Assembly: GCF_000143415.4 (NCBI RefSeq)
Contig: NW_003314262.1
Span: 5,956,940 to 5,988,543, forward strand
Source of the DNA: Selaginella moellendorffii
Taxonomy: Eukaryota; Streptophyta; Lycopodiopsida; Selaginellales; Selaginellaceae
Length of the DNA stretch: 31,604 nt
Direction of reading: 5' to 3'
Numbering within the stretch: position 1 is the stretch's first letter; each line of letters starts with the position of its first letter. Both the position numbers and the translations under genes were made by a program. This document shows, piece after piece, positions 1 through 11,070 of this stretch. The notes below the pieces were generated by a model, which worked only from the letters and a program-made list of their open reading frames with translations, was not told the origin of the DNA and made no database searches.

Positions 1-599
1 TCAACTATGTATAACTTCCCCCTATCCTTTTTATACATTGGGAACCCCACCCCTAAACCCTTAACCCTTTAAACTCCCCCCCCCCCCCCCCCAAGCACCC
101 TAGACAAGCTTGAAACTTACTAAATATGGAATGTCTCTAGATTGTGAATTTGGACAAGGGACGAACACCATTGTGTTTAGGACAATCTCTACATTCTATA
201 GATATACCAAATAAACAAATCTAGACACTTTAGCATTTAGGACCAGAATAAGACTAATATAAAGGGCATAATAGCGAAGGTGTTTGGCGGACACAATAAA
301 TTATCATCTAGCGAATATTGAGGGACCAAGTTTAATATCGTGGGGGTTCTTGATACTAGCAAGTGCAAGCTAATGACAAGAGTTTCTCAAACTGGGTTGA
401 GTATGCTTAGAAAGAAACACATAGGGTTTTTATCTTATGTTTCTCTGATTTAAATGCACGATCATTGACTAGTTTCTCAACTAGCTCAAGTGGGAATTGA
501 TAACAAGTTTAGCAATACCGACTTCCTGCTGCCATGGCAGTAAGGAAAGAATATCCGAAAGGACTAGCTGACAGATAACTTTTGATACCCGAAGTCACA
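1..599 (-). mobile_element. LARD-like element, LTR copy 1 (partial)
   Basis: Right-hand part of a long terminal repeat, cut by the window start. It matches 5401-5954 and 9040-9575: shared landmarks are 'gaaacttactaaatatgg', 'aggacaatctctacatt' and the terminus 'gaagtcaca'. Read on the minus strand the LTR begins TGTGACTTC. Two further LTRs lie in the same orientation downstream, making this the outer (3') LTR of the array. It contains the shared LTR core, degenerate near 22-107, and a run of 17 C at 76-92. It has no coding capacity. Orientation is inferred from the PBS at 8491-8501. Confidence 0.7.
76..92. repeat. poly-C homopolymer tract
   Basis: Seventeen consecutive C residues directly follow 'aaact'. 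The tract lies where the related LTR copy at 8997-9030 has a C-rich, G-interrupted stretch, so it looks like an expanded and homogenised version of that segment. Its exact length may be unreliable in an assembly. Confidence 0.85.
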
Positions 600-2990
600 T
601 TCAATACTCCAGTCTAAACCACCGGCAAGGAAACAACTCTAGAAAAAGTTTATGGTGATTACACTATGTGAGAAATACACCAACTTAAATGAGTTAGGGT
701 AACCTCTTTGTTTAATGCAGATGCACTACCAACTCAGACACCTTCCCGCCATTGCCGACAAGGAAATGACAATGGAGTTAGCCACCCTTGCTACTTTGGG
801 TGTCATCTAGCTTATAAAAGTATGATATGCCCCTGCTTGCAGAGACATAGAAAGAGAAGCCAAAGGCACCAACCCTCATAAGTAAAGAAACCAAACCTAT
901 CAGTAAGGTTTAGATAGACTATTATAAATAGGAAATTATAGTTGTTTATATGGTCACACCCTTTTAACAGAATAAGGAACATCAACAAAGAGGTGGGTGA
1001 TATGACCAGTCGACAATAGTTACCCCATGACTAGAGATTTCACTATGCACATAAAGTGTCGAAGCCAGCCTGCCTATACTAGCCCAAACTCAAAGATCAA
1101 TAGATGGATAATATTAAAGTCATAAACAATTATATCTTATAAACTTAATTATTAGTGAATAAATCTTAGATTAAAACACAAAAGTATTCCAAATAAATTA
1201 TCATCCAATAAACAAGAATTATAGTATAGGAACCACCAAGATTACTATAGTTGGAAAACATAGGATTTACTATCCAACAAAATTTAATAACCAATGTATC
1301 ATTAATAAAAATCAATGATAAAACTTAATTATCAAAGATTTCAGATAGCATGCTAAAGAACTTACAAAAAACAATTAAAAGAATACAAAGTATTATCAAC
1401 TTGGTAAGAAAAATGCTCATGAATGTATTGCCTAAAAGAAATAACATCCAACTTATCAAAGAAGCAATTATAATGATAGTCAATAGAATAGAATGAATAT
1501 TGCAAAACAAACAAACACTCATTTATGTCAACTATCTCACTAGTCAATTTGAATAGATCCCGGTCAACAATACAAAGGAACTCAAGTTACTTAAACAAGT
1601 ATCAACAACATTCTACTAATGTCTAAACCTAAGAGTGTTAACAGATCAACTGACAAACCATAGCAAGTGAATTTTATAACCCTTTCCAACACCTTATACA
1701 TAAACTCTCAAGGAAACAATGTACTAACTCAAGCTTAACGTAATGGACCACCATCGAGAATCTAGTCAAAGCTACTACAATGCTATTATATGTAAGTAGA
1801 TTAGCTTCTCCATCAATTAGTTTGGGGTTGATCATCATTTAACCAAGTAACTTCATAAACACATTGCTCACTATCACATGGATATGATATAAAAATCATA
1901 ATGATTTAATCATCAATTGAGCAATACCATAAGCAATGCTCATATCACTATTATAAAGGTTTATATGAATATCAAATGCTAACTCGATTTGACAAAATAC
2001 AACATAAATGCCACACTCCACTAATAGAGATTTATGACACTTAACACTATTAATTTTTGTTCACAACATGGACAAGCTCATGCCACCCTCTTTCTGACCA
2101 AACTCAAAACTAATCTAACACCAAAGTACTCAAGGAGCAATAGCAAGGTTCCCTAGAAAAGAATTAAGCATTGCAACCCAAGTCTTCCAATAGCAAGCCT
2201 AGACAAAATGGTATAGCATTTCACCACTATCCATCCCACAACTCATCACTTGTAAGACCATCATAACCAACATGCATCAAGTTAGAAACTCTTGATTGCA
2301 TGATGTGAACATGAACAATGAGTCACATCTCATTGTAAATCATCTCTCAAAAAAGAAAAAGTGATTTATGTGTTTGATCCTCCATCCCTGATGACTCTCT
2401 TGTCGGTCTCATCTTTGACTAAATGTTAAACTTGTGTTCGCCCTACTTTCAGTCCAATCCAAAAATTTTTTTTATGAAAGAGCACGGCAATGACTACTAG
2501 AACCAATAGACTAATACCTATAGTCTTAATTGTTCCACTTATAATCATGCCTAAGAAGGATCCACTAGTACCGTACTAAATAGTTACAGACCAACCTATT
2601 TGCCACTCATAGGGAAGGTTTACTTTTTACTCATGGTACATGGAACAAAATGTCTTCCTCTCCAAATTCGGTTTAGAAATTGTCATAGGAAGAAAATGAA
2701 AGGTGGTCTAAATCTGATTGATTAGAACCACTAATAGACTAACATTAATCCTACCAACTCAAAGTGTAACCTTGATTGTCATTCATAAGCCCAAGTGCAA
2801 ACTCATGCACACGGAACATCTCCATCCATTTTATGAGCCAAGAATAAGCTCACATAATACGGTATAAAAAGGTAACTGTAATTTATACCCAAGGAACGAT
2901 TGTAAAGCCTTTGCACCCAAATGTGTACCCACTCAGATCATTATTTTCATCTTTGCGTATGTAACAATACTAGTTGCCCAATCTCATTGG
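600..2990 (-). mobile_element. LARD-like element, internal region 1 (non-coding)
   Basis: Non-coding AT-rich DNA between LTR 1 and the solo LTR. Its right half (about 1640-2990) is clearly homologous to 7280-8470: 'agcaagtgaat', 'catggatatgatataaaaatcataatga', 'caaggagcaatagcaagg' and the final 'caatctcattgg' occur in both. The left half (600-1640) shows no obvious match to the second internal region by eye. No gag or pol motif was seen in any frame. Without the inserted solo LTR and one TSD copy, the internal region is about 2.4 kb. Confidence 0.6.
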
Positions 2991-3222
2991 TGTGAGACAC
3001 AAAATCCCTAGGCCCCAAAGTGGAGCCGGAAGGGTGCCATATGGTAGTGGCCGAAGCGAAACCCAAACGAGCGTAACACGTTTGGACTAAAAGCTCCGAC
3101 TTGATAGGTCAAGAGTGGGAGTGGAACTCTCAACAAAGTGCTCGAGGAATGAGCATGAAGCGAGCAATAAGCGAGGCTCTAAAAAGGGACCCAAAAAAGA
3201 CTAACACATGACACGTGGAAGA

Positions 3223-3629
3223 GTCCGAGATGGACCTGAGATGGAGTCCAAGATGGAGTTCGAGATGGACCCGAGATGGAGTCCGAGATGGAGTTTGAGA
3301 TGGAGTCCGAGATGGACCCAAGATGGAGTCCGAGATGGAGTCCAAGATGGACCTGAGATGGAGTCCGAGACGGAGTCTGAGATGGACCCGAGATGGAGTC
3401 CGAGACGGAGTCAGAGATGGACCCGAGATGGAGTCTGAGATGGACCGAGACAGAGTCCGAGATGGACCCGAGATGGAGTCCGAGATGGAGTCCAAGATGG
3501 ACCAAGACAGAGTCCAAGATGGAGTCCGAGGTCGAGACCGAGACTGGGACCGAGACCGGGACCGAGACCGAGACTGAGACCGAGACCAAGACCGGGACCG
3601 AGATCGAGACCGAGGCCAAGGCCGAGCCT

Positions 3630-3677
<48 letters not shown>

Positions 3678-3728
3678 AAGCTCGATCCCGAGCCCGAGTC
3701 CGAGTCCGAGTCCGAGTTCGAGTCTGAG
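3223..3728 (+). repeat. compound GAG-based minisatellite in solo LTR 1
   Basis: The tract is built of hexamer and dodecamer units in ordered blocks. First come GAGATGGAGTCC and GAGATGGACCC units (about 3229-3530), then GAGACCGGGACC-type units (3531-3620), then almost pure GAGCCC (3621-3690), then GAGTCC (3691-3728). The units are multiples of three and largely stop-free, so several frames on both strands stay open for 80-240 codons. These are not genes. The same ordered blocks recur at 12434-12908 with different unit numbers. Confidence 0.92.
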
Positions 3729-3730
3729 AG

Positions 3731-3795
3731 GGTGAAAGCCCAAAGCATTCGTCTCCCAGACCTTGGGGGGTTTGGTGAGCTCCAAAAGTATAGTA
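3731..3795 (+). promoter_or_regulatory. shared LTR core, probable promoter module (solo LTR 1)
   Basis: The module runs GGTGAAAGCCCAAAGC, then TCTCCC, a G-rich stretch, and TCCAAAAGTATAGTA. The same ordered module occurs at 12911-12976, and in reverse at 12135-12196, 28855-28926 and 8975-9053. Conservation across otherwise divergent LTR families, next to variable DNA, points to a cis-regulatory function such as U3 promoter/TSS or R region. The function is inferred. Confidence 0.5.
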
Positions 3796-4750
3796 AGGGG
3801 GAGGACTACAGTGGAGCCAGTTTGGCCAGGAAAGGCCAGTTTGGCCCAAGAAGGCCAAACCCAGTGTTGGGTGATGAACTAACCACTGGGAAGTCCAAGA
3901 CTAGAGTGAATACGGACCGACAGCGGGGTAGCTTGGTGAAGTGTTCGAGAGCTGGCTCTAGTTCCCTTGGGAGATCGACTGGCCGATACTCCCAGTCCAA
4001 GTGTGAGTGGCACTACCTACTTGGATACTTGGTGTGGCTCAATGGAACCTCGCTCTAAGCCCATAGCTAGAGCACCTAAAGGCAGAAGGTGGGGAGAGTA
4101 CCCACGGGGCTCGCGTAGGGCCACGGTGTTCCGAAATGTTGTCCCGAAGTCCCAAATGGGGGAAAGGAAGAGGAGAAATCCTCTAATGTAGTGACTATGG
4201 ATACGGTCACATGGTGAGGAAGTCCCAGAGGACCAAGGGACTTAGTGGTCGGGCTTGAGGGCCTTGATCCAGTGGCAGTGTTGGTGAACACGGCCATGGA
4301 CAAAAGGGGACTTGGTGGGGACTGGAAAAGGGATATTGGGGAAGGCTAATCCTCATGTCTGTGGGCATTCTAAGGATGCTAAGGAGGGGATCAGGGATGA
4401 TCACTCATGGATGGATGGCCCAGTCTTTGAGAGAGGGGACTGTGATGTAGGTGGTGTTAGACCACCGGTGTGACCAAGGTGAAGGGGCATGGCCTTAGCG
4501 TAATAGGCTGATATGTCGATGGTACCTTGGGGTGTTGGTCTTGGGATTGGACATGTGGAGCACTTGGACCAAGTGCAAAGGTTGAGTGGCATGGATGCCA
4601 TTCTCGGGGCTAGCAAGCCCCAAGTCCTAAATGGGACTTATGGAGGTTGTGATTGAGACTCCTCCAAGTGGTTGAAGGTGCGGTTAAGTGACTAAAGTAG
4701 AATGGAAAAATTAGTCGCTTACAATTGGATAGTGCTTATTGAGATGTATC

Positions 4751-4763
4751 CTCTGATATCAAA
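4751..4763 (-). other. primer-binding site, LARD-like copy 1
   Basis: On the minus strand, TGATATCAGAG follows the LTR end GCTACA after two bases. This is one mismatch from the initiator-Met tRNA-complementary TGGTATCAGAG used by many plant LTR elements. The intact version in the next unit is at 8491-8501. Confidence 0.6.
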
Positions 4764-5954
4764 TGTAGCACACATGGTTTTCACCCTTTATCCTATCGTG
4801 ATTTACCATAGGATAACCACGAAATGGAACCTAAACCCTCTATGTGCCACGTGTCATATGCCACGTGTCCAAAGGATAGTGATGTAGAACAAGTTTTAGG
4901 GCCTTTGGCTACTGAACGAAGGAATAGAGCCAAACTTCTAAACATGGAGCCAAGGAATGACACAACTAGACCATGGAGCAACTCTTGAGTATACAGCCCA
5001 AATAGTAAAGGGACAGGAGCACAAAGCGACTTGAAACAGTTCTAGAGTATCCAACATCCCACTACTAGGACCAATACACAAAATAGAGCCAAATGGAGTC
5101 TGGTGCTATTTTAGCACACCAGTGGCCTAATGCAAGGATATGGGTACTCTATCAACTAGTATGGTATGGAACTTGGGCTTAGACCCAAATCAGACGCAGA
5201 ACAAGGATAGACATACAAGTGGGAGATAGACTATGCTTCAGGTTGGTTGGCAATGCTTAATCTACCCACTTGTAAATCCCTAAATTTGGATTTCTCGAGA
5301 GGTCACCCAGCCCAGTACTATTCAAACCCAAGGAGGCTTAACATCAAGTATCCCAAGACCCTCAAATGATTGGAAAATGGGGTGCACTATTATTCATAGG
5401 CTTTTTGGGCTTTCACCAGCCTCCTTTAATATTAGGAGTTAGTCTCTGGGACAAGCTCGAAACTTACTAAATATGGAATGTCTTTAGATTGCGAATTTGG
5501 ACACAGGACAAACACCATTGTGTTCAGGACAATCTCTACATTCCGTAGATGTGCCAAATGAGCGAATCTAGACACTTTCCATAAATAGTATTTAGGACCA
5601 AAATGAGACTAACACAAAGGGCATGATAACAAGGTTGTTTGGCAGACATGGTAAGCTATTATCCAGCAGTATTGAGGGATTAATCTCAATACGTGAGGGT
5701 TCGTATCACTAGCCAATGCAAGACACAATGAGATGGGAACTCCTTACTAGGCTAAGTATGCTTAGTTACTAGCATATGGAATTCCGTCCTTATGCTTGTC
5801 CGGTCTAAGTACACTTGAAATGCTCAGTTAACTCCACTAGCACAAGAGGGACTGATAAAGAGTCTAGCAATACCAACCTTTTGCTGTCGTGGCACTAAGG
5901 AAAGAGTGTTCATAAGGATTAGTTGACAGGTAACTTTTGATACCCGAAGTCACA
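4764..5954 (-). mobile_element. LARD-like element, LTR copy 2
   Basis: On the plus strand it starts TGTAGCACAC next to the PBS and ends GAAGTCACA. It aligns in order with LTR copy 3 at 8504-9575: 'cttttcaccctttatccta'-like start, 'gcttagacccaaat', 'gagttagtct', 'aggacaatctctacatt' and 'gatacccgaagtcaca'. Its 1191 bp fall to about 1061 bp once the TRIM fragment at 5271-5400 is removed, close to the 1072 bp of copy 3. It is shared between two internal regions. Confidence 0.75.
5271..5400 (-). mobile_element. TRIM LTR fragment inside LARD LTR 2
   Basis: The reverse complement matches the 195-bp TRIM LTRs at 18515-18709 and 18915-19109. Shared stretches include 'aggtcacccagcccagtact', 'attcaaacccaagga', 'tatcccaagaccct', 'gattggaaaa' and 'ggggtgcact'. 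It keeps the TGTAA terminus but lacks the last 65 bp. It is much more diverged than the intact TRIM, so it is an older insertion of the same family. Confidence 0.8.
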
Positions 5955-8490
5955 TTTGCGATAGTCTACAAGCAATCACTAGTTTCTAAGCAACTAACAA
6001 TCACTCTTTCAACTTGCCTTCATACAATGCAAACACTAAACTCATACCATCAAGTCTTATACTTATCCAACATTAATGTAATACCTCAGGTACAAGATAT
6101 AAGCTCATGGACAAGCACGAACTAAATAACTACTCAAATCCAATTCAACCACAATAAGCTTACTAATGCATTTAGCCAACAACTTTGAGCATGACTTGAA
6201 GAAGCTAGCTTTATATGATCAACACTTAGTCGAAACTAAAGTGAAAATCATGAAATAAACTCGTATTAGTTCACAACCTCCAATTAAACAAAGCTATAGT
6301 ACGGGTACCAACATCTCAACCTTAAACAACTAAGTTGGATATTACCATCTTCAGTGCTAAGGTGCTGGGTTATCAAGACTAAGTCAAGATCAATGAGAGC
6401 TCACTACTCTCATAGGGTCTAATGAAATGCAAGGTATAATTTGCCACTAAGCACAATGCTATAAAAGAAAGGCATAATAGTCACTTTTTTAGAAAAGCAC
6501 AACAATCACTTTTTTACACCAACCCCAGACTCTATATAACTCAATTGCCTTAACCCCAAAAGTCAGCATCTCTTTTGGATCACATCATACAAATTATCTA
6601 CTTCTTGTGTCCCTTTTTAAAGACTTATTCATTGATTTTTTCGTACTCATCTCTCGAACACTTCATTTGTCAAAGTAGAGGCCTATAAATTTTACTAGAT
6701 AAGATCAAAAAAGCAAAAAAAATTAAGTGTGTACAACCTTGGATGGAAAGGGATTTGGTGGGGACCAAAAAAAAGATATTGAGGAAGGGTGGTTTTTGAA
6801 AAAAGTGATCAACAGAGCCATTGAAAAAGTCTAAGAAAATTTATGGAAATCTTCCATCCTAGAGAAAAAATGACTCTAAGTCTAAAAATACAAACTTTCA
6901 AGACTCAACTAACTTCCTTCTATTAACAACTTTATATAGGTTCATCTCAACATAAATTCTCATGACCTAACAACATGCTTAAGCATTGCCCATATTTCTG
7001 ACATCCAACACCAATATCCTCAAAATGCAAAATGAACATCCAAGGCTTGATCACGAAGACCACATCTTCGAATATTCACATTGCACTAACACTCTTCAAC
7101 CACTTTTAAGATCTAATGTGAAGCCAAAACACTAATAAGGAAAATGGTATAGAAAATTAAGGTTTAAGGAAAATTCTTCATCACTCAAAATAACAATACC
7201 ACTTCTATTAACACAAGTGCTAGTGATATTAATGCCTCAACTACACACCTTCTCCCTCTAACAATCTACTTAAAGTGCAAACTGATAAACTAATAAGTTA
7301 TAGCAAGTGAATGTTATAACCCTTTTCAACACCTAATGGGCAAACTCTGTGCAAGTAGATTAGCTTCACTATCAACCACTTTGGGGTTAATCATTATTTA
7401 ACCAAGCAACTTCACAAACACATTGCTCATTATCACATGGATATGATATAAAAATCATAATGACTTGATCATCAATTGAGCAATATTACGAGCAAGCTCA
7501 TATTATTACTTCAAAAGTTTACGTGAGTATCAAATACCAACTCTATTCGACAAAGTGTAACATAAATGCCACATTCTACCGATAAAGATTTATAACACCT
7601 AACACCACCAATTTTTATTCACAACACAAATTAGCTCATGTCACTCTTTTTTTTTACTAAACTCAAAACTAATCTAACACCAACTTACTCAAGGAGCAAT
7701 AGCAAGGTTCTATGGAAAAGAATTGAGCATTATAACCCAAGTTTTTAATAACAAACCTAGACAAAATGGTTTAGAGCTTCATTGCTATCCATCCTATAAC
7801 TCATTATTTGTAAGAGCATCATTTCTAACATGTATTAAGGTAGGGTCTTTTGATTGCATGATGTGAACACGAGCAATGAGTCACACTTTGTTACAAATCA
7901 TTTCTCCAAGAAGAGAAAATGATTTATATGTTTGATCCTTCATCTCTAACAACTCTCTTTTCGGTCTCATCTTTGACTAAACCTCAATTTTGTGTTCACA
8001 TTACCTTTAGTCCAATCCAAAAAAAGTTTATAAGAGAGTATGGCAATGATTACTTGAACCAATAGACTAATCCCTACAATCTTGATTGATCCACTTTTAA
8101 TCATGCCTAGGAAAGATCCACTAATGCCATGCTAAACAACTATGGTTTAACCTATTTGCCACTCATAACAAACCCAAGGGAGGTTTACTTTTACCCATGG
8201 TACAAGAAACAACTCATAAAACCACCAATAAGCTAGCATTAATCTTGCTAACTCAAAGTGTAACTTTGAGTTGCTAATGTGCCTCACTCACGAGCTCAAT
8301 TTCAAACTCATGCAAACGAAATATAAACTCACATAGTATGGTACAAAAAGGTAACCCAATCCATATCAAAGAAACGAATGCGAAGCCTTTACACCAAAAT
8401 ATGTACCCACTTAGATCATTGTTTCATCTCTACATGTAACTAGTTGACTAGTTGTCCAATCTCATTGGATAGTATTCGCTAAGACATATT
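5955..8490 (-). mobile_element. LARD-like element, internal region 2 (non-coding)
   Basis: AT-rich, without gag or pol motifs and without any ORF that looks real. The part from about 7280 to 8470 repeats 1640-2990 in the same orientation. It includes the uninterrupted version of the site where the 1.73-kb LTR inserted in the first unit. With the PBS the internal region is about 2.55 kb. LTRs of about 1.1 kb plus a long non-coding interior are typical of LARD-type non-autonomous elements. Confidence 0.65.
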
Positions 8491-8501
8491 CTCTGATACC
8501 A
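8491..8501 (-). other. primer-binding site, LARD-like copy 2
   Basis: The minus strand reads TGGTATCAGAG immediately after the LTR end (CTATATT). This matches the 3' end of initiator-Met tRNA and fixes the element's orientation as minus. Confidence 0.75.
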
Positions 8502-8503
8502 AA

Positions 8504-9575
8504 TATAGTGTACGTAATTTTCACCCTTTATCCTATAGTGATTTATTATATGATAACCACAAAGCGGAACCTATATGCTATGTGTTACGTGCCATATGTC
8601 CCAAGGACAGTAGTGCAAAACCCAAGTTTCAAAGCCTTGGGCCACTGAACGAAGAAACGGAGCCAAACTCCCAAACATGGAGCCAAGGAGTGAAGGAACT
8701 AGAGCTCGAAGCGACTCTTAAGTGTACAACCCAAAGAGCAAAGGGACAGGAGCATGGAGTGACTTGGAATAGTTCTAGAGCATCTAGCATCTCAATGCTA
8801 GGACCAGATCACAAAATGGAACCGAACTATTTCAACATACCGATGGCATAATGCAAGAATATGAGTACTCCACCAGCTAGCATGGTATGGAACTTAGGCT
8901 TAAACCCAATCTGGATGCAGAACAAGAACAAGGGAGCTAGACTATGTGTTAGATTGGTTAACCATGCCCAACTTATCCCTACTATACATTTGGAACCCCC
9001 CATAGCCACCCCCGCCCCCACCTCCCCTCTTGAGGAACACATGCTTTGGGCTTAGCAACCTATAGTACCAAGAGTTAGTCTTTAAGACAAGCTCAAAATT
9101 TACTAAAATATGGAATATCTTTATATTGCAAATTGGGATATAGGACAAACATCATTGTGTTCAGGACAATCTCTACATTAGATATGCTAAATGAGCAAAT
9201 CTAGATACTTTCCATAAATTGCATTTGGGACCGAAATGAGACTAACACAAAAGGCATGATAGCAAAGATGTTTGGCAAACACAATAAGCTCTCATCCAGT
9301 AATATTAAGGGACTAATCTCAATATATGAGGGTTCTTGTCAAGCCAATGCAAGATAGAGCAAAAGAGAACTAAGAGTTGCTCAACAGAAAACACATAGGA
9401 ATTCCTATCTTATGTCCATTTGGCTAAGTACATGTGCTAAGCCTAATTTACTAACACTTGAACAAAAGGGGCTGATAAAGGGAACCAGCAATACCGACCT
9501 CTTGCAATCATGGCAATAAGGAAAGAATATCCAAAAGGACTAGCCAACATGTAACTTTCGATACCTAAAGTCACA
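8504..9575 (-). mobile_element. LARD-like element, LTR copy 3
   Basis: Third LTR of the direct array; on the plus strand it starts TATAGTGTACG (ancestral TG mutated to TA) and ends AAAGTCACA. It contains the shared LTR core at 8975-9053 in minus orientation (TACTATACATTTGGAACC ... CTTTGGGCTTAGC). The ORFs of 60-90 codons across 8582-9148 have no family features and lie within LTR sequence, so they are not called as genes. Confidence 0.72.
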
Positions 9576-10479
9576 TTTGAGACACTACCTATCTAACATT
9601 CCTTGATTTAGGTTAAGGTTTCTTGTTTAATGTTTCATATGCTCAATGGCAATGACTTATTCCTTGCAAGATAAAGAATTTGTTTTCTCACCCAATATAG
9701 AAAGCCATCCAAACACACTAGGAAGAAGTGCATAAGGAAGGAGTACAATTATGAAAGGGACATTCCTCCTCCTCAATCACTTTCTCACCCTCTTCCACCT
9801 CTGTCACCATTTTGTTCTTTTCCTCCTCCATCACCTTCTTGCCCTTTTCCTTTTTTTGACATTCTTCTCCTCACATTCTCAAAGTTCCCGTCTTCCATCA
9901 CCTTCTCCTCATGGTTTTTGTTCTCTTCATGCTTTTTTATTTAGCATATCCTTGCCTTATTTACCCTCTTTGTTTGCATTGCTTGTTTTACCTTCTTTAT
10001 CAATCATTAGAGCATTTGAGGATGTTCCTCTTGAGTCAATGAATGAAGGAGATGTTGCAAAGACAAAGTATTGGTAGCATGAATAGAGGCCTTGCCACTA
10101 AGAAAGCTATGAATTCTACCATCGATGATTTGTTTCTTGTAGAGATGCTTTATGTTGGAATGGTAATGGAGAAGATCAAGATTTGTCATGACCCATTTAT
10201 TCCTCATTGCTGCATGTTGCTCAATGTGGTTGTGTGAGAAGTTTCTATTTTAGATGAGAAGATAGTTGATGTCTTTCATCTTGAGGGCTATCTATATGAG
10301 AAGTGCAAGTTTATACTTTCTATCATGAACCAATTGCAAAAAACCACTTATGTCATAGAAGAGATTAAGGCCAAGTGGGACCAGTGCTGGGTGGACCAAA
10401 ACAACGAGTTTGAAAGGGATCTAGATTAAAATCTAAATTAGAATTAATTCATAGATATTATATTTTTTATTGTCACAAA
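9576..10479. other. segment between oppositely oriented LARD LTRs
   Basis: This roughly 0.9-kb stretch has the minus-oriented LARD LTR 3 on its left and a plus-oriented LARD LTR fragment on its right. It holds a long pyrimidine-rich tract (about 9763-9960) and a degenerate reading frame (10043-10428). The pyrimidine tract generates a leucine/phenylalanine-rich ORF (9751-10077) that is probably spurious. The origin of the segment is not recognised. Confidence 0.5.
10043..10428 (+). pseudogene. degenerate ORF of unknown function
   Basis: One frame stays open for about 128 codons apart from a single TGA at 10235-10237. The first part runs from ATG at 10043. The second part continues in the same frame, reading VSILDEKIVDVFHLEGYLYE and further on EEIKAKWDQC, and ends at TAA 10426-10428. 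The second part looks protein-like, with mixed charged and hydrophobic residues, unlike the surrounding AT-rich noise. No family is recognised. It could be a captured host gene piece or the residue of a retroelement protein. Confidence 0.35.
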
Positions 10480-11070
10480 TGTGATTTTGGGTATCAAAAG
10501 ATATTTGTCAGCCAATACTTACAAACACCCTCTCTTTACTACCATGATGGCAAGAGGTCAGTATTACTAGTTCTTTTTATAGTCTCCACCCAAGCTAGTT
10601 GAGAAACTAATCATTGCATATGCATTTAAATAGATGAGCATAAGATAGAATTCCTAAATGCTATTAGTCAAGCATATTTGATTTGGTTAGAGAAACTTAT
10701 TTGTTGAATTGCATTTGCTAGTGTTATGACCCATGATATTGAGTCTAGTCCTTCAATATCATTACATGATAGCTTACCATGTCCACTAAACACCCTCGCT
10801 ATCATGCTTTATATATTAGTCCCATTTTAGTTCCATATGCTATTTATAGCAAGTGTCTAAAATCACTTAAGAGGCATATCTATGGAATGTAGAGAGTGTT
10901 CTGAACCCTATGATGCTGTTTCTGCACCCTAAGTCGCAATCTAGTGCTATTCCATATTTAGCAAGTTTCACACTTATTTCAGAGACACTAAGGGTGCAAG
11001 CCCAAAATGTTGTTCAAGGGGTGTGGAGGGTTCCAAATGTATAGTAGGATAGTGGTTGGAACGTTGGAAT
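10480..11070 (+). mobile_element. LARD LTR fragment, inverted orientation
   Basis: It begins TGTGATTTTGGGTATCAAAAG (less the last base), the reverse complement of the end of LTR copies 1-3. It continues with 'taagtcgcaatctag', 'ccatatttagcaagttt' and the shared core (AAGCCCAAAA ... TTCCAAATGTATAGTAGG) near 11000-11048. It stops at about 11070, where chromovirus LTR sequence starts abruptly. That junction coincides with the left breakpoint of the inversion described in the findings. Confidence 0.7.

Larger units (their letters stand above)
2991..4723 (+). mobile_element. 1.73-kb solo LTR, copy 1, with perfect TSD
   Basis: The unit starts TGTGAGACAC and ends TCGCTTACA. It is flanked on both sides by the 5-bp duplication ATTGG (2986-2990 and 4724-4728). 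The matching uninterrupted site is present at 8449-8475, where 'caatctcattggatagt' is continuous. A second copy lies at 12209-13900. It holds a GAGNCC minisatellite (3223-3728), the shared promoter-like core (3731-3795) and about 0.9 kb of downstream sequence. No internal region or second LTR accompanies it, so it is a solo LTR left by LTR-LTR recombination. All long ORFs across it come from the minisatellite. Confidence 0.88.

Noticed and set aside
3130-4058. Long ORFs on both strands (up to 242 codons), rich in Arg/Ser, Glu/Met or Gly/Leu
   Set aside because: They are products of the GAG-based minisatellite, whose units are multiples of three and largely stop-free. Several frames are open at once, and the tract lies inside a solo LTR.
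9751-10077. 108-codon hydrophobic ORF (Leu/Phe/His/Ser-rich)
   Set aside because: Encoded by a pyrimidine-rich tract, which gives Leu/Phe/Ser/Pro in any frame. The composition explains it better than a membrane protein.
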